Positions 49,443 to 59,349 are shown, counted from the first letter of the stretch. The stretch is DNA of 64,000 nucleotides from Janibacter melonis (GCF_020567375.1 NZ_JAJBZM010000001.1:663925-727924); one strand, 5' to 3'. Notes: generated by a model not told the origin, from the sequence alone. Translations and numbers: made by a program.

Positions 49443-50411
49443 GTGCGCGCCGTGTACGCCGAGAGCATCACCCCCGACGACCCCCTGGCTGGCCTCGTCG
49501 TCGGCGAGCGCCCCGAGCCCGAGGTGCCCGACGGCTGGGCCCGGGTCAGCGTCCGGGCGGCGGCGCTCAACCACCACGACCTGTGGTCGCTGCGCGGGGT
49601 CGGTCTCGGGCAGGACAGGCTGCCGATGGTCCTCGGGTGCGACGCCTCGGGCGTCGACGAGGACGGCCGCGAGGTGGTCGTCCACGCGGTGATCTCCGAC
49701 CCGTCGTGGACCGGGGACGAGACGATGGACCCGCGCCGCTCGTTGCTCAGCGAGCGCCACCAGGGCACCTTCGCCGACACCGTCGTCGTGCCCCGGCGCA
49801 ACCTCCTGCCCAAGCCGGCCGACCTCACCTTCGAGGAGGCGGCCTGCCTGCCGACCGCGTGGCTCACGGCCTACCGGATGCTCTTCACCCGCGGCGAGCT
49901 GCGCCCGGGCCAGAGCGTGCTCGTCCAGGGCGTCGGGGGCGGTGTCGCCACGGCGCTCGTCGTCCTCGGCCACGCGGCGGGGCTGCGGGTGCTCGCCACC
50001 TCGCGCGACGAGGCGAAGCGGGCCCGCGCCCTCGAGCTCGGCGCCGACGCGGTCTTCGAGAGCGGCGAGCGTCTGCCGGAGAAGGTCGACGCGGTCATGG
50101 AGACGGTGGGCCGCGCGACGTGGAGCCACTCGATCCGCTCCCTTCGCCCCGGCGGGACGCTCGTCGTCTCCGGGACGACGAGCGGGCCGCAGCTCGACGA
50201 CGCGGAGCTCACCCGGATCTTCTTCCTCCAGCTGCGGGTCGTCGGCTCGACGATGGGCACCCTGCAGGAGCTGCGCGACCTCACCGCCCTGCTCGCCGTG
50301 AGCGGGGCACGGCCGGTCATCCACGACGTCGTGCCGGTGGAGCGGGCGCGCGACGCCTTCGCCGAGATGGAGCGCGGCGACATGGTCGGCAAGCTCGTGC
50401 TCACCTTCTGA
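49443..50411 (+). CDS. MDR-family zinc-binding-type dehydrogenase / quinone oxidoreductase
   Basis: A 322-aa medium-chain dehydrogenase. RAAALNHHDLWSLRG and VLGCDASGVDEDG in the GroES-like part, EAACLPTAWLTAYRML, and the Rossmann VLVQGVGGGVATALVVLGHA with a RDEAKRARALELGAD strand. I do not see the full structural-zinc cysteine set, and the quinone-oxidoreductase subgroup is more likely than true alcohol dehydrogenases. GTG at 49443; GAGGAGACCCC precedes it. TAGGGT near 49407 may be the -10. Divergent from poxB. Confidence 0.85.
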   Translation: MRAVYAESITPDDPLAGLVVGERPEPEVPDGWARVSVRAAALNHHDLWSLRGVGLGQDRLPMVLGCDASGVDEDGREVVVHAVISDPSWTGDETMDPRRSLLSERHQGTFADTVVVPRRNLLPKPADLTFEEAACLPTAWLTAYRMLFTRGELRPGQSVLVQGVGGGVATALVVLGHAAGLRVLATSRDEAKRARALELGADAVFESGERLPEKVDAVMETVGRATWSHSIRSLRPGGTLVVSGTTSGPQLDDAELTRIFFLQLRVVGSTMGTLQELRDLTALLAVSGARPVIHDVVPVERARDAFAEMERGDMVGKLVLTF

Positions 50412-50429
50412 GGGCCGTCGGCTGGTCCC

Positions 50430-51275
50430 TCAGAAGAGGATCGTCGCGAAGGCCCCGATCCGCTCCATGCCGATGCGCTCGTAGGTGGCGATCGCCGGCG
50501 CGTTGTAGTCGTTGACGTAGAGCGTCACCCACGGGGCGTGGTGGGCCAGCGTCATCTCGACGACGCTGGCCATCATCGGGGCCGCGAGGCCCTGGCCGCG
50601 CAGGTGCGGGGCGAGCCAGACGCCCTGGATCTGCGCGCAGCCGAGCGCCACCGACCCGACGTCGGCCTTGAAGATCACCGCGCCGTCCTCGACGACGACG
50701 TAGGTGCGGTTCTTGCGCAGCAGCGTGCGCAGCGTGTCCGCGTAGTACGTCGAGGAGCCCTGGTAGGGCGGGTAGCCGATCTCCTCCGTGAACATGTGCT
50801 CGGCCGCCGGGAGGACGAGGTCGGTCTCCTCGACGAGGCCGGGGCGCACGCGGGGGTCGAGCTCGACGCCCCGGCTCGAGGGGGTGTCGCGCATGCCCAT
50901 GAGCGGCTGCTGCCCGCGCACCGAGCGGGGCCGCCCGAAGCTCTCGCCGACCTCGTCCCACATGGCCATGACCTCGTCGTGGGGGCCGAGGAAGGACGCG
51001 CAGCGTCGGCGCACCTTGCGCACGCGGTCGGCGAAGGCGGCGCGGCTGTCGGCGTGGGTGGACACGGGCACGACGTTGGCGATGGTCCACACCATCGAGG
51101 TGAGGGCCTCGTCCTCGAAGTACCCCGAGACGGCCGTGCTGCCGAGCCCGAGCGCGCCGTCGAGGATCCGGCTGGCGACGTAGACGTTGGCCGCGGGGTC
51201 CTGGGCGCACAGCTCGAGGGCGGCCTCACGATCATCTGTCGTCAGGAGCCTCACGGGCGAGCGGGTGCGCAGCAC
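50430..51275 (-). CDS. GNAT-family acetyltransferase with DUF4081 domain
   Basis: A 281-aa protein. The N-terminal DUF4081-like part shows LCAQDPAANVYVASRI and a C-terminal GNAT fold shows IQGVWLAPHLRGQGLAAPM (acetyl-CoA loop) and LYVNDYNAPAIATYERIGM. The gene next to ispG in many actinobacteria is of this type, including mycobacteria, so the placement is conserved. GTG at 51275 is six bases after a TACGCT -10 box. Substrate unknown. Confidence 0.86.
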   Translation of the reverse strand: MLRTRSPVRLLTTDDREAALELCAQDPAANVYVASRILDGALGLGSTAVSGYFEDEALTSMVWTIANVVPVSTHADSRAAFADRVRKVRRRCASFLGPHDEVMAMWDEVGESFGRPRSVRGQQPLMGMRDTPSSRGVELDPRVRPGLVEETDLVLPAAEHMFTEEIGYPPYQGSSTYYADTLRTLLRKNRTYVVVEDGAVIFKADVGSVALGCAQIQGVWLAPHLRGQGLAAPMMASVVEMTLAHHAPWVTLYVNDYNAPAIATYERIGMERIGAFATILF

Positions 51276-51281
51276 GCGCTC

Positions 51282-51287
51282 AGCGTA
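51282..51287 (-). promoter_or_regulatory. -10 box (TACGCT) of likely leaderless GNAT transcript
   Basis: TACGCT on the minus strand, 6 nt before GTG at 51275, lying between the ispG stop (51290) and the GNAT start. Confidence 0.45.
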
Positions 51288-51289
51288 GG

Positions 51290-52453
<1,164 letters not shown>

Positions 52454-52459
52454 GCCCTC

Positions 52460-52465
52460 ATTATC
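52460..52465 (-). promoter_or_regulatory. -10 box (GATAAT) of ispG
   Basis: GATAAT on the minus strand is followed after 6 nt by the ATG of ispG. The AT-rich hexamer stands out in this GC-rich DNA and is near the actinobacterial TANNNT consensus. Confidence 0.55.
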
Positions 52466-52505
52466 CCCCTTCGGCTGTGAGTGGTCTGGGCACTCCCCCA
52501 CCCCG

Positions 52506-52526
52506 GTGCGAGCTACGGCGCCGTAG
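52506..52526. repeat. Left inverted repeat flanking the AbiEi/DUF559-like gene
   Basis: GTGCGAGCTACGGCGC-C-GTAG; the reverse complement with one mismatch is at 53715-53735. It contains the 16-bp palindrome GCTACGGCGCCGTAGC. Confidence 0.6.
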
Positions 52527-52676
52527 CAGGCGGCGAAGGGGGCACCGTCGGGCCTCCTGGGCGGCCCCGACCCCGGCCGCGAGAGAGGGATCCACAGACC
52601 GCGAGGTGGGCCCGCCCTCGTCCACAGCTGCACTGATGTCGTCGCGGAGCTCTCTCGGCAGCACCACGGTGCTGTC

Positions 52677-53642
52677 ATGACCTACGACCCCGTGGAGGAC
52701 CTGCCCGACGAGGTCCACAAGATCCTGGCGCGGCAGGACGGCCTGGTCACCCGGGCACAGCTCACGCTCCACCAGGTGCCGCGAGCACGCACGCGCTGGC
52801 GATCCGGCCGACACTGGACGGCGATCCTGCCGAACGTCTTCCTCGTCGACCGCGCACCTGCGACGGAGCGTCAGAGATGCATCGCGGCCCTGCTCTGGGC
52901 AGGTCCCCGCGCCTACCTCACCGGCCCGTCGGCGGCTCGGCTTCACGGGCTGTCCGTCACCGAGCCGGCACGCGTGCTCATGCTGACCCCAGAACCGTGC
53001 CGGTCCCGCGAGCACGGGTTCGCCACGGTGCGACGGACGACAGTGGCCGACCACGCAGTCGTCGAGCGAGGACCTCTGAGGTACGCCTCCGCAGCCCGGG
53101 CTGTCATCGACACCGCCTCCCTCCGCCCCTTCGCCGACGACCGCTCGGCCCTCCTCATCGAGGCGGTCCAGAAGGGCACGACCGACGTCGCCGAGCTCCA
53201 CGAGTGGCTATGCCGACTACGCACGCGAGATGCGAAACAGCTCTTGGTGCCCCTGCAGCACGCGGCGTCGGGCGCCTGGTCGCTCCCCGAGGCTGAGCTT
53301 CTGGACCTCGTCGCGACCTCCGAGATCCTGCCGCTGCCGATGGCCAACCCGGCGCTCACCACCGCGGACCATCGTGCCCTGCTCACGCCCGACGTGTGGT
53401 TCGACGACGTCGGACTGGCGGTGATGGTCCACTCGCACCTGCATCACTCGCAAGGGCAGGACTGGGTCGAGACCGTGGAGCGCGACGGTGACCTCACGCG
53501 TGTCGGCGTGGTCGTCGCCGGGGTGACGCCGACCGGTCTGCGTCAGGACCCGAGCGGGACCCTGCGACGGCTCGAGGACACCTACGTCGCCGCACAGGGA
53601 CGCTCCCGGCCTGACGTCGTCGCGATCCCGAAGCTCTCCTGA
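52677..53642 (+). CDS. AbiEi-like HTH plus DUF559-like protein
   Basis: A 321-aa protein on the strand opposite its neighbours. The N-terminus ([20 protein letters not shown], then [16 protein letters not shown]) resembles the winged-helix domain of AbiEi-type antitoxins. [12 protein letters not shown] and [12 protein letters not shown] follow, as in the hypothetical DUF559-containing proteins of actinobacteria. The C-terminal part with [20 protein letters not shown] and a VAGVTPTGL strand could be a degenerate Vsr/DUF559 nuclease fold, but active-site residues are not clear. No AbiEii toxin is adjacent. ATG at 52677. Its third-position GC is somewhat lower than its neighbours, with codons such as AGA and CTA. 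Confidence 0.6.
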   Translation: MTYDPVEDLPDEVHKILARQDGLVTRAQLTLHQVPRARTRWRSGRHWTAILPNVFLVDRAPATERQRCIAALLWAGPRAYLTGPSAARLHGLSVTEPARVLMLTPEPCRSREHGFATVRRTTVADHAVVERGPLRYASAARAVIDTASLRPFADDRSALLIEAVQKGTTDVAELHEWLCRLRTRDAKQLLVPLQHAASGAWSLPEAELLDLVATSEILPLPMANPALTTADHRALLTPDVWFDDVGLAVMVHSHLHHSQGQDWVETVERDGDLTRVGVVVAGVTPTGLRQDPSGTLRRLEDTYVAAQGRSRPDVVAIPKLS

Positions 53643-53681
53643 CGCCCGTCGCCTCACCGTCCCGGGCGACCTGACGACCCC

Positions 53682-53729
53682 GCTACGACGCAGTAGTGGT
53701 TGTGATCACGACCACTACTGCGCCGTAGC
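53682..53729. terminator. 48-nt palindrome between convergent genes
   Basis: 24-base arms around GTGATCAC with one mismatch and one G-T pair (GCTACG-A-CGCAGTAGTGGT against ACCACTACTGCG-C-CGTAGC). It lies between the AbiEi/DUF559 stop (53642) and the rseP stop (53747), fitting a bidirectional terminator without a U-tract. Its right arm overlaps the right inverted repeat of that gene. Confidence 0.7.
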
Positions 53730-53735
53730 TCGCAC
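53715..53735. repeat. Right inverted repeat flanking the AbiEi/DUF559-like gene
   Basis: CTACTGCGCCGTAGCTCGCAC is the reverse complement of 52506-52526 with one mismatch; the inner 16 bases (53720-53735) match perfectly. Confidence 0.6.
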
Positions 53736-53746
53736 AAGTGGAGGGG

Positions 53747-55081
53747 TCAGAGAAGCTTGATCGGCTTCACGATGTCGGCGTAGACGAGCAGGACCGTCAT
53801 GGCGATGAAGGTCAGGGCGACGCCATAGGCCAGGGGCAGGGCCTTCGCGACGTCGACCGGGCCGGGGTCGGGCAGGCCGCGGACGCGGGCCCAGCCCTTC
53901 TTCACGCCCTCCCACAGCGCGCCGGCGACGTGGCCGCCGTCGAGCGGGAGGAGCGGGATGAGGTTGAAGGCGAAGAGCATGAGGTTGAGCGAGCCGATGA
54001 GGCTGATGATCATCATGAGCTTCTCGACCGGGGTGCCGAACTCGTCCGAGCTCGCCACCTCGCCGGCGACCCGGCCGACGCCGACGACCGACATCGGGCT
54101 CTCGGGGTCGCGCTCCTCGCTGCCGAAGGCCGCCTGGTAGACCCCGACGAGCTTCTGCGGGATCTTCGCGACGGCGGAGAAGGTCGTCACGAGCATGTCG
54201 CCGAAGAGCGCGGGCACCTCGGTCACGGGCTGCTTGACGCGCACGGGGGTGCCGCTCGCGCCGAGGAAGCCGGCCTGCTCGAGGACGGGCTCCCCCTTCG
54301 CGTCCTCGACGACCCGGCCGTCGTCGCCGATCTTCGGCTGGTCGAGGACGATCGGGGTCGCGGTGACGGTCTCGTCGCGCCCCCCGCGGTCGACGGCGAT
54401 GCGCATCTCGCGGTCGCCGTTGGCGCGGATCTGCGCGCGCACCTCGTCCCACGTCGTCACGGCCTGGCCGTTGATCGCCGTGATCGTGTCGCCGGGGCGC
54501 AGGCCCGCCTCGTTGGCCGGGGCCGTGGGCATGTCGGGCGTGCACTCCTGCGCGGTGCTCTGCCCGGCCTTGGTGAGGTCGACGCACTCGCTGACGGAGG
54601 AGAGCCTCGGCGAGGTCTGCACCGTGCCGTAGAGGGTGAAGATGCCGCCGAAGATGACGAAGGCGATGAGGAGGTTCATCATCGGCCCGCCGAGCATGAC
54701 GGTGATCTTCTTCGGCACGGACAGCTTGTAGAAGAGCCGGTCCTCGTCGCCGGGTCGCACCTCCTCGAAGGACTGCGCGCGCGCCTCGTCGGCGAGCTGG
54801 CTGAAGCGGCCCGTGCTCGACGTGCGGATCGTGCCCGGCTCGTCACCCGCGCGCGGCGGGAACATGCCGATCATCCGGATGTAGCCGCCCAGCGGGATCG
54901 CCTTGACGCCGTACTCGGTCTCTCCGCGCCGTCGCGAGAAGACCGTCGGGCCGAAGCCGACCATGTACTGCGGGACACGGACGCCGAAGCGCTTGGCGGG
55001 CACGAGGTGCCCGATCTCGTGCAGCGCGATCGACAGCGCGATGCCCACGAAGACGAGCACGACCCCTGCGAGGAAGAGCAT
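53747..55081 (-). CDS. rseP: Site-2 intramembrane metalloprotease (RseP/Rip1-like)
   Basis: A 444-aa M50 protease. The zinc motif ALHEIGHL is near residue 20 in the first transmembrane segment and the third ligand in PLLPLDGGHV near residue 390. A PDZ domain with AGLRPGDTITAINGQAV lies in the middle. The N-terminal IALSIALHEIGHLVPAKRFG is classic. It cleaves anti-sigma factors or other membrane substrates. ATG at 55081 is 13 bases after the dxr stop, the usual dxr-rseP order. Confidence 0.94.
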   Translation of the reverse strand: MLFLAGVVLVFVGIALSIALHEIGHLVPAKRFGVRVPQYMVGFGPTVFSRRRGETEYGVKAIPLGGYIRMIGMFPPRAGDEPGTIRTSSTGRFSQLADEARAQSFEEVRPGDEDRLFYKLSVPKKITVMLGGPMMNLLIAFVIFGGIFTLYGTVQTSPRLSSVSECVDLTKAGQSTAQECTPDMPTAPANEAGLRPGDTITAINGQAVTTWDEVRAQIRANGDREMRIAVDRGGRDETVTATPIVLDQPKIGDDGRVVEDAKGEPVLEQAGFLGASGTPVRVKQPVTEVPALFGDMLVTTFSAVAKIPQKLVGVYQAAFGSEERDPESPMSVVGVGRVAGEVASSDEFGTPVEKLMMIISLIGSLNLMLFAFNLIPLLPLDGGHVAGALWEGVKKGWARVRGLPDPGPVDVAKALPLAYGVALTFIAMTVLLVYADIVKPIKLL

Positions 55082-55094
55082 GGTCGTAATCGTC

Positions 55095-56273
55095 TCATCC
55101 CCTCACGACAGCCGCAGCGACCCCGCGCGCCCAGCGGTCCGCGGCGAGCACCCCGTCGAGGCTGTGGGCGTCGAAGTCGTCCCCGTCGTGACGCCCGACG
55201 ACCTCGGCGACGGTGTCGACGATCCCGACGAAGGGCAGCGCCCCGTCGTGGAAGGCGTCGACCGCCACCTCGTTGGCTGCGTTGTAGACGGCCGGGTAGG
55301 TGCCGCCGGCGGTCCCGACCTGGCGGGCGAGCTCCACCGCGGGGAAGGCGACGTCGTCGATCGGCGCGAAGTCCCAGCTCTGCACCTGGGTCCAGTCGCA
55401 CGGCTCGTCGACGTCGGGCAGGCGCTCCGGCCACGACAGACCGAGCGCGATCGGCACGAGCATCCGCGGCGGGCCCATCTGCGCGATCGTCGACCCGTCG
55501 TGGAACTCGACCATCGAGTGGATCTGCTGCTGCGGGTGCACGACGGTGGCGATCCGCTCGAAGGGGATGTCGAAGAGCAGGTGGGCCTCGATGACCTCGA
55601 GCCCCTTGTTGACCAGGGTCGCCGAGTTCGTCGTGATGACGCGGCCCATGGCGAAGTTGGGGTGGGCCAGTGCCTCCTGCGGCGTCACCTCGGCGAGCTG
55701 CTCGCGGGTGCGACCGCGGAAGGGACCGCCGCTCGCGGTGACGACGAGGCGCCGCACCTCCGACGACCGCCCGCCGCGCAGGCACTGCGCGATGGCCGAG
55801 TGCTCGGAGTCGACAGGGACGACCTGGTCGGGCCCGGCGAGGTCGCGCACGAGCGGGCCGCCGATGATGAGCGACTCCTTGTTCGCCAGCGCGAGCGTCG
55901 TGCCCGCCCGCAGGGCGGCGAGCGTCGGCCGCAGCCCGATCGCGCCGGTGATGCCGTTGAGCACGACGTCGGCCTCGCGCCCGGCGACCTCGGTCGCGGC
56001 GTCCTCGCCGACGAGCACCTCCGGGTCGTACCCGGTGACGCCCGCGGCGTCCGCGGCGGACCGCACGGCGTCCCGCAGGTCCTCCGTCGACCCCGTCGCT
56101 GCCGCGACGAGCGGCGCGCGGTGCGCGACGGCCTGCTCGGCGAGCAGACCGACGTTGGACCCGCCCGCCAGCGCCCCGACCTCGAAGCGCTCGGCGTTCG
56201 CGGAGATGACGTCGAGCCCCTGGGTGCCGATGGAGCCCGTCGACCCCAGGAGGGTGACGCGGGTGCGGGTCAT
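55095..56273 (-). CDS. dxr: 1-deoxy-D-xylulose-5-phosphate reductoisomerase
   Basis: A 392-aa NADPH enzyme of the MEP pathway. VTLLGSTGSIGTQGLDVI is the cofactor loop, LALANKESLIIGG and VPVDSEHSAIAQCL the active-site blocks, VTASGGPFRG and HPNFAMGRVITTNSATLVNK the metal/substrate region. ATG at 56273 overlaps the stop of the upstream thioesterase gene. Together with ispG in the same window, two MEP steps are represented. Confidence 0.96.
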   Translation of the reverse strand: MTRTRVTLLGSTGSIGTQGLDVISANAERFEVGALAGGSNVGLLAEQAVAHRAPLVAAATGSTEDLRDAVRSAADAAGVTGYDPEVLVGEDAATEVAGREADVVLNGITGAIGLRPTLAALRAGTTLALANKESLIIGGPLVRDLAGPDQVVPVDSEHSAIAQCLRGGRSSEVRRLVVTASGGPFRGRTREQLAEVTPQEALAHPNFAMGRVITTNSATLVNKGLEVIEAHLLFDIPFERIATVVHPQQQIHSMVEFHDGSTIAQMGPPRMLVPIALGLSWPERLPDVDEPCDWTQVQSWDFAPIDDVAFPAVELARQVGTAGGTYPAVYNAANEVAVDAFHDGALPFVGIVDTVAEVVGRHDGDDFDAHSLDGVLAADRWARGVAAAVVRG

Positions 56274-56767
56274 GCCGCACCCCCTTCGCCACGCGAGGTG
56301 CGTATCTCGTCACGCCGGGCCAGCCGGTGGCGTCGTCTGATCTCCGCCTCGCGGAAGCGGCGGTGCTCCTCCTCGGTCTCGACGCTCAGCTCGGGCACCG
56401 GACGGGTCTGCCCGTCGGCGTCGACGGCGACCATGACGAGGTAGGCCGAGGCGACGTGCACGCGCGGCGCGACGCTGTCCCAGCGGTCGGCCTCGGCGCG
56501 CACGCCGACCTCCATCGAGCTGCGTCCGGCCCAGTTGATCTGGGCGCTCACGTGCAGGACGTCCCCGACCCGCACCGGGGTGAGGAAGGTCATCTCGTCC
56601 ATCCCGGCGGTCACCGCTGGCCCCTGCGCGAAGCGGTTGGCGACGACGCCGGCGCAGTCGTCGACCATCTTCATGATGTTGCCGCCGTGGATCGTGCCGA
56701 GGAGGTTGGCCTCCGTCGCGTTCATCACGTGGCTGAGGGTGACCTGGGTGGAGGTGGGGGTCGTCAC
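56270..56767 (-). CDS. Acyl-CoA thioesterase (hotdog, BFIT/YciA-like)
   Basis: A 165-aa hotdog protein. LSHVMNATEANLLGTIHGGN holds the N-x-x-G and HGG motif of YciA-type acyl-CoA thioesterases and MKMVDDCAGVVANRF the catalytic helix. RVGDVLHVSAQINWAGRSSM follows. GTG at 56767 gives a start MTTPTSTQVTLSHVM typical of relatives and lies six bases after GATCAT; the longer GTG at 56785 is possible. Its stop overlaps dxr. Confidence 0.85.
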   Translation of the reverse strand: MTTPTSTQVTLSHVMNATEANLLGTIHGGNIMKMVDDCAGVVANRFAQGPAVTAGMDEMTFLTPVRVGDVLHVSAQINWAGRSSMEVGVRAEADRWDSVAPRVHVASAYLVMVAVDADGQTRPVPELSVETEEEHRRFREAEIRRRHRLARRDEIRTSRGEGGAA

Positions 56768-56842
56768 GTCCCCATGATCCCCCACCGCGCCGGCCCGCCC
56801 GTCGGGCAGCCCGCCAGCCTGCGCTCCGACCCACCGCGCAGG

Positions 56843-57184
56843 TCAGCCCGCGCGGGCGATCTCGACGGCCACCGTCAGCTGTTCCGCGTCGTGCTCGAGG
56901 TCGCCGAGGACGCCGAGCAGCGCCTGGTCCTCGAGCACGCCGGACGCGGCAGTCGGCCGCCACAGCAGGGTCCACGCGCCGTGGTGCCGCGTCGCGACCT
57001 CCATGAGGCTGTCGTAGAGCGCGTCGAGGTTGCGCCCGAAGTGCTCGGGCAGGTCGAAGGACGCGGCGAAGGCGTCGTACGCGGTCTCGCGGTCGGACCC
57101 GCCGTCGACGACGTGGACGTGCACGTGGTGGTGCATCGCCTCGACGAGCAGGGCGTCGACGGCCTCGGGCCGCAGCCGGATCAC
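56843..57184 (-). CDS. Barstar-family RNase inhibitor
   Basis: A 113-aa protein with VHVVDGGSDRETAYDAFAAS and LPEHFGRNLDALYDSLMEV, the barstar hallmark (strand-helix with FGxNxDAL-type motif), and a LEDQALLGVLGDLEHDAEQL helix. Barstars inhibit barnase-type RNases inside the producer cell. GTG at 57184 overlaps the RNase stop (GTGA), so toxin and inhibitor are co-translated, with the RNase first. Confidence 0.88.
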   Translation of the reverse strand: MIRLRPEAVDALLVEAMHHHVHVHVVDGGSDRETAYDAFAASFDLPEHFGRNLDALYDSLMEVATRHHGAWTLLWRPTAASGVLEDQALLGVLGDLEHDAEQLTVAVEIARAG

Positions 57185-57693
57185 GACCCCACCTCGACCT
57201 GTCGGAAGCTCGCGTAGTGGTCGGCCGTGTAGTACGTGTCGCCCTCGTCGCCGACGACGAGGCGGCGCGCCCCGCGGTCGTCCTCGCCGGGCGTCGGCAC
57301 GGTGTACTCGGCGTAGTACCCGCGCTCGCGGATCGGCAGGATCCGCTCGCGGTTGCCGAAGGTCACCCCGTCGCGGTCGTACGGGAAGGGCCCGCCGGCC
57401 GCGACCAGCGCGAGAGTGCGGCGCCCCTCGGGCGGCAGCGAGGAGGCGGGGACCGTCGACAGCCCCGAGTCCGGCGTCGCCGCCGCGGCGGGCCGCGCGG
57501 AGGACGAGCGCGAAGGGGTCGACGACCGCGAGGCGGGCGGCGACGGCTGCGCGGAGGTGGACGACGTCGACGAGGACGACGGGGCGCCGGCCGGCTCCCC
57601 GTCGTCGCCGCCGCCGATCGTCAGCCAGGCGGCGAGGAGGAGCAGGAGCACCCCGGCGACCACCTGCAGCCGCTGCCGCCAGGTCGTGCTCAC
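57181..57693 (-). CDS. Secreted guanyl-specific ribonuclease (barnase/RNase Sa family)
   Basis: A 170-aa protein. A hydrophobic segment (residues about 10-27) with a short basic N-terminus is a signal peptide or anchor, then a 45-residue Ser/Pro/Thr/Ala-rich linker, then an RNase Sa-like domain. That domain has AAGGPFPYDRDGVTFGNRE, the catalytic-Glu strand YYAEYTVPTPG, Arg in GARRLVV and the catalytic His in YTADHYASFRQV. It matches RNase Sa order and spacing. GTG at 57693. The linked barstar protects the cytoplasm. Confidence 0.88.
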   Translation of the reverse strand: MSTTWRQRLQVVAGVLLLLLAAWLTIGGGDDGEPAGAPSSSSTSSTSAQPSPPASRSSTPSRSSSARPAAAATPDSGLSTVPASSLPPEGRRTLALVAAGGPFPYDRDGVTFGNRERILPIRERGYYAEYTVPTPGEDDRGARRLVVGDEGDTYYTADHYASFRQVEVGS

Positions 57694-57707
57694 GCGCGTG
57701 CCGTCGA

Positions 57708-57744
57708 GGGTGCCATGGGGAGATTGTGCAGCCCCGTGGCACCC
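57708..57744 (-). terminator. Hairpin between gabD-like gene and RNase gene
   Basis: GGGTGCCA-T-GGGG (57708-57720) pairs with CCCC-G-TGGCACCC (57732-57744) around an 11-base loop. No T-tract. It sits after the dehydrogenase stop (57754) on the minus strand and before the RNase start. Confidence 0.55.
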
Positions 57745-57753
57745 GCGGCGGGC

Positions 57754-59217
57754 CTACAGGGCGATGCCGATGTACTTCGTCTCGAGGTACTCCTCGATGC
57801 CCTCGAATCCCCCTTCGCGCCCGTAGCCCGAGTGCTTGACCCCGCCGAAGGGGGCGGAGGGGTTGGAGACGACGCCCTGGTTGACCCCGACCATGCCGAA
57901 GTCGAGGGCCTCTGCGACGCGGATCATCCGCGAGGCGTCCCGGGTGTAGACGTAGCCGACGAGCCCGTACTCGGTGCCGTTGGCGATGCGCACGGCCTCG
58001 TCCTCGCTGCGGAAGGTCGTGATCGGCGCGACCGGGCCGAAGATCTCCTCGCGCATGACGCGCGAGCCCGCGGCGACGTCGGTGAGCACGGTCGGCGGGT
58101 AGAACCAGCCCTCGCCCTGCGGCACCTCGCCGCCGGTGAGCACGGTGGCGCCGCCCTCGACGGCCTCGTCGACGAGCGCGGCGACGCCGTCACGGGCCTT
58201 GCTCGTGATGAGCGGGCCGACCTGGACGCCGTCCTTCGTGCCCTGGCCGACGGTGAGCCCGCCCATCCGCTCGGCGAACTTCGTCGAGAACTCCTGCGCG
58301 ACGTCCTCGTGGACGAGGAAGCGGTTGGCGGCGGTGCACGCCTCACCGATGTTGCGCATCTTGGCCTGCATCGCGCCCTCGACGGCGGCGTCGACGTCCG
58401 CGTCCTCGAAGACGACGAAGGGGGCGTTGCCGCCGAGCTCCATCGACAGGCGCAGCAGCTGCTCGGAGGACTGCTCGACGAGCTTCTGCCCGACCCCGGT
58501 CGAGCCGGTGAAGGTCAGCTTGCGCAGGCGCGGGTCGCGGATGATCGGCTCGCTCACCTCGCCCGAGCTGCTCGTCGTCACGACGTTGAGCACGCCGGCG
58601 GGCAGGCCGACCTCCTCGAGGGTCTTCGCGAGCGCGAGCATCGTCAGCGGGGTCTCGTGCGCCGGCTTGACGACCATCGTGCAGCCGGCGGCGATGGCGG
58701 GGCCGATCTTGCGCGTGCCCATGGCGAGGGGGAAGTTCCAGGGCGTGATCATGAAGGTCGGGCCGACGGGCTGCTTCGTCGTGAGCAGCCGGGTGCCGCC
58801 GCTGGGCGCCACGGCGTAGCGGCCGTGGATGCGCACGGCCTCCTCGGCGAACCAGCGGAAGAACTCGTTGCCGTAGGTGACCTCGCCGCGGGCCTCGGCG
58901 AGCGGCTTGCCCATCTCGAGCGTCATGAGCATCGCGAAGCTCTCCGAGCGCTCGCGCACGAGCTCGAAGGCGCTGCGCAGGATCTCGGAGCGGGTGCGCG
59001 GCTCGGTCGCCGCCCACTCGGCCTGCGCGGCGACGGCGGCGTCGAGCGCGGCGGCCCCGTCGGCGGCGGTGCCGTCGGCCACCTGGGTGAGGGTCTGACC
59101 CGTCGCCGGGTCGTCGACGGCGAAGGTCGCGCCGCCGGTCGCGTCGCGCCACTCACCCCCGATGAAGAGCTGGGTGGGGGCGAGCTCGAGAGCGGACTGC
59201 TGGGTCACGTCGGCCAT
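57754..59217 (-). CDS. gabD: Succinate-semialdehyde-type aldehyde dehydrogenase
   Basis: A 487-aa NAD(P)-dependent ALDH. FMITPWNFPLAMGTRKIGPA, FTGSTGVGQKLVEQSSE, the glutamate in LELGGNAP-type LSMELGGNAPFVVFEDADVD, the nucleophile cysteine in RNIGEACTAANRFLVHE, and EEIFGPVAPITTF with VNQGVVSNPSAPFGGVKHSG fit the GabD subgroup. ATG at 59217 lies seven bases after TAGCGT, so the mRNA is probably leaderless. The long in-frame ORF upstream is a shadow of the plus-strand genes. Substrate preference is inferred from the subgroup only. Confidence 0.85.
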   Translation of the reverse strand: MADVTQQSALELAPTQLFIGGEWRDATGGATFAVDDPATGQTLTQVADGTAADGAAALDAAVAAQAEWAATEPRTRSEILRSAFELVRERSESFAMLMTLEMGKPLAEARGEVTYGNEFFRWFAEEAVRIHGRYAVAPSGGTRLLTTKQPVGPTFMITPWNFPLAMGTRKIGPAIAAGCTMVVKPAHETPLTMLALAKTLEEVGLPAGVLNVVTTSSSGEVSEPIIRDPRLRKLTFTGSTGVGQKLVEQSSEQLLRLSMELGGNAPFVVFEDADVDAAVEGAMQAKMRNIGEACTAANRFLVHEDVAQEFSTKFAERMGGLTVGQGTKDGVQVGPLITSKARDGVAALVDEAVEGGATVLTGGEVPQGEGWFYPPTVLTDVAAGSRVMREEIFGPVAPITTFRSEDEAVRIANGTEYGLVGYVYTRDASRMIRVAEALDFGMVGVNQGVVSNPSAPFGGVKHSGYGREGGFEGIEEYLETKYIGIAL

Positions 59218-59224
59218 GAGCGTC

Positions 59225-59230
59225 ACGCTA
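59225..59230 (-). promoter_or_regulatory. -10 box (TAGCGT) of likely leaderless gabD-like gene
   Basis: TAGCGT on the minus strand, 7 nt before the ATG at 59217. Confidence 0.5.
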
Positions 59231-59349
59231 CAACCGCCGCGGGGGTCTGCGGCGTGCACCCGAAGGGAGGGGGCGGCTCCCCCGTCGAGGCGCTCCAGCG
59301 GGTGCGACCGTGGAGACGTCCCCACCCCCGACATCCCAGGAGAGACGTC

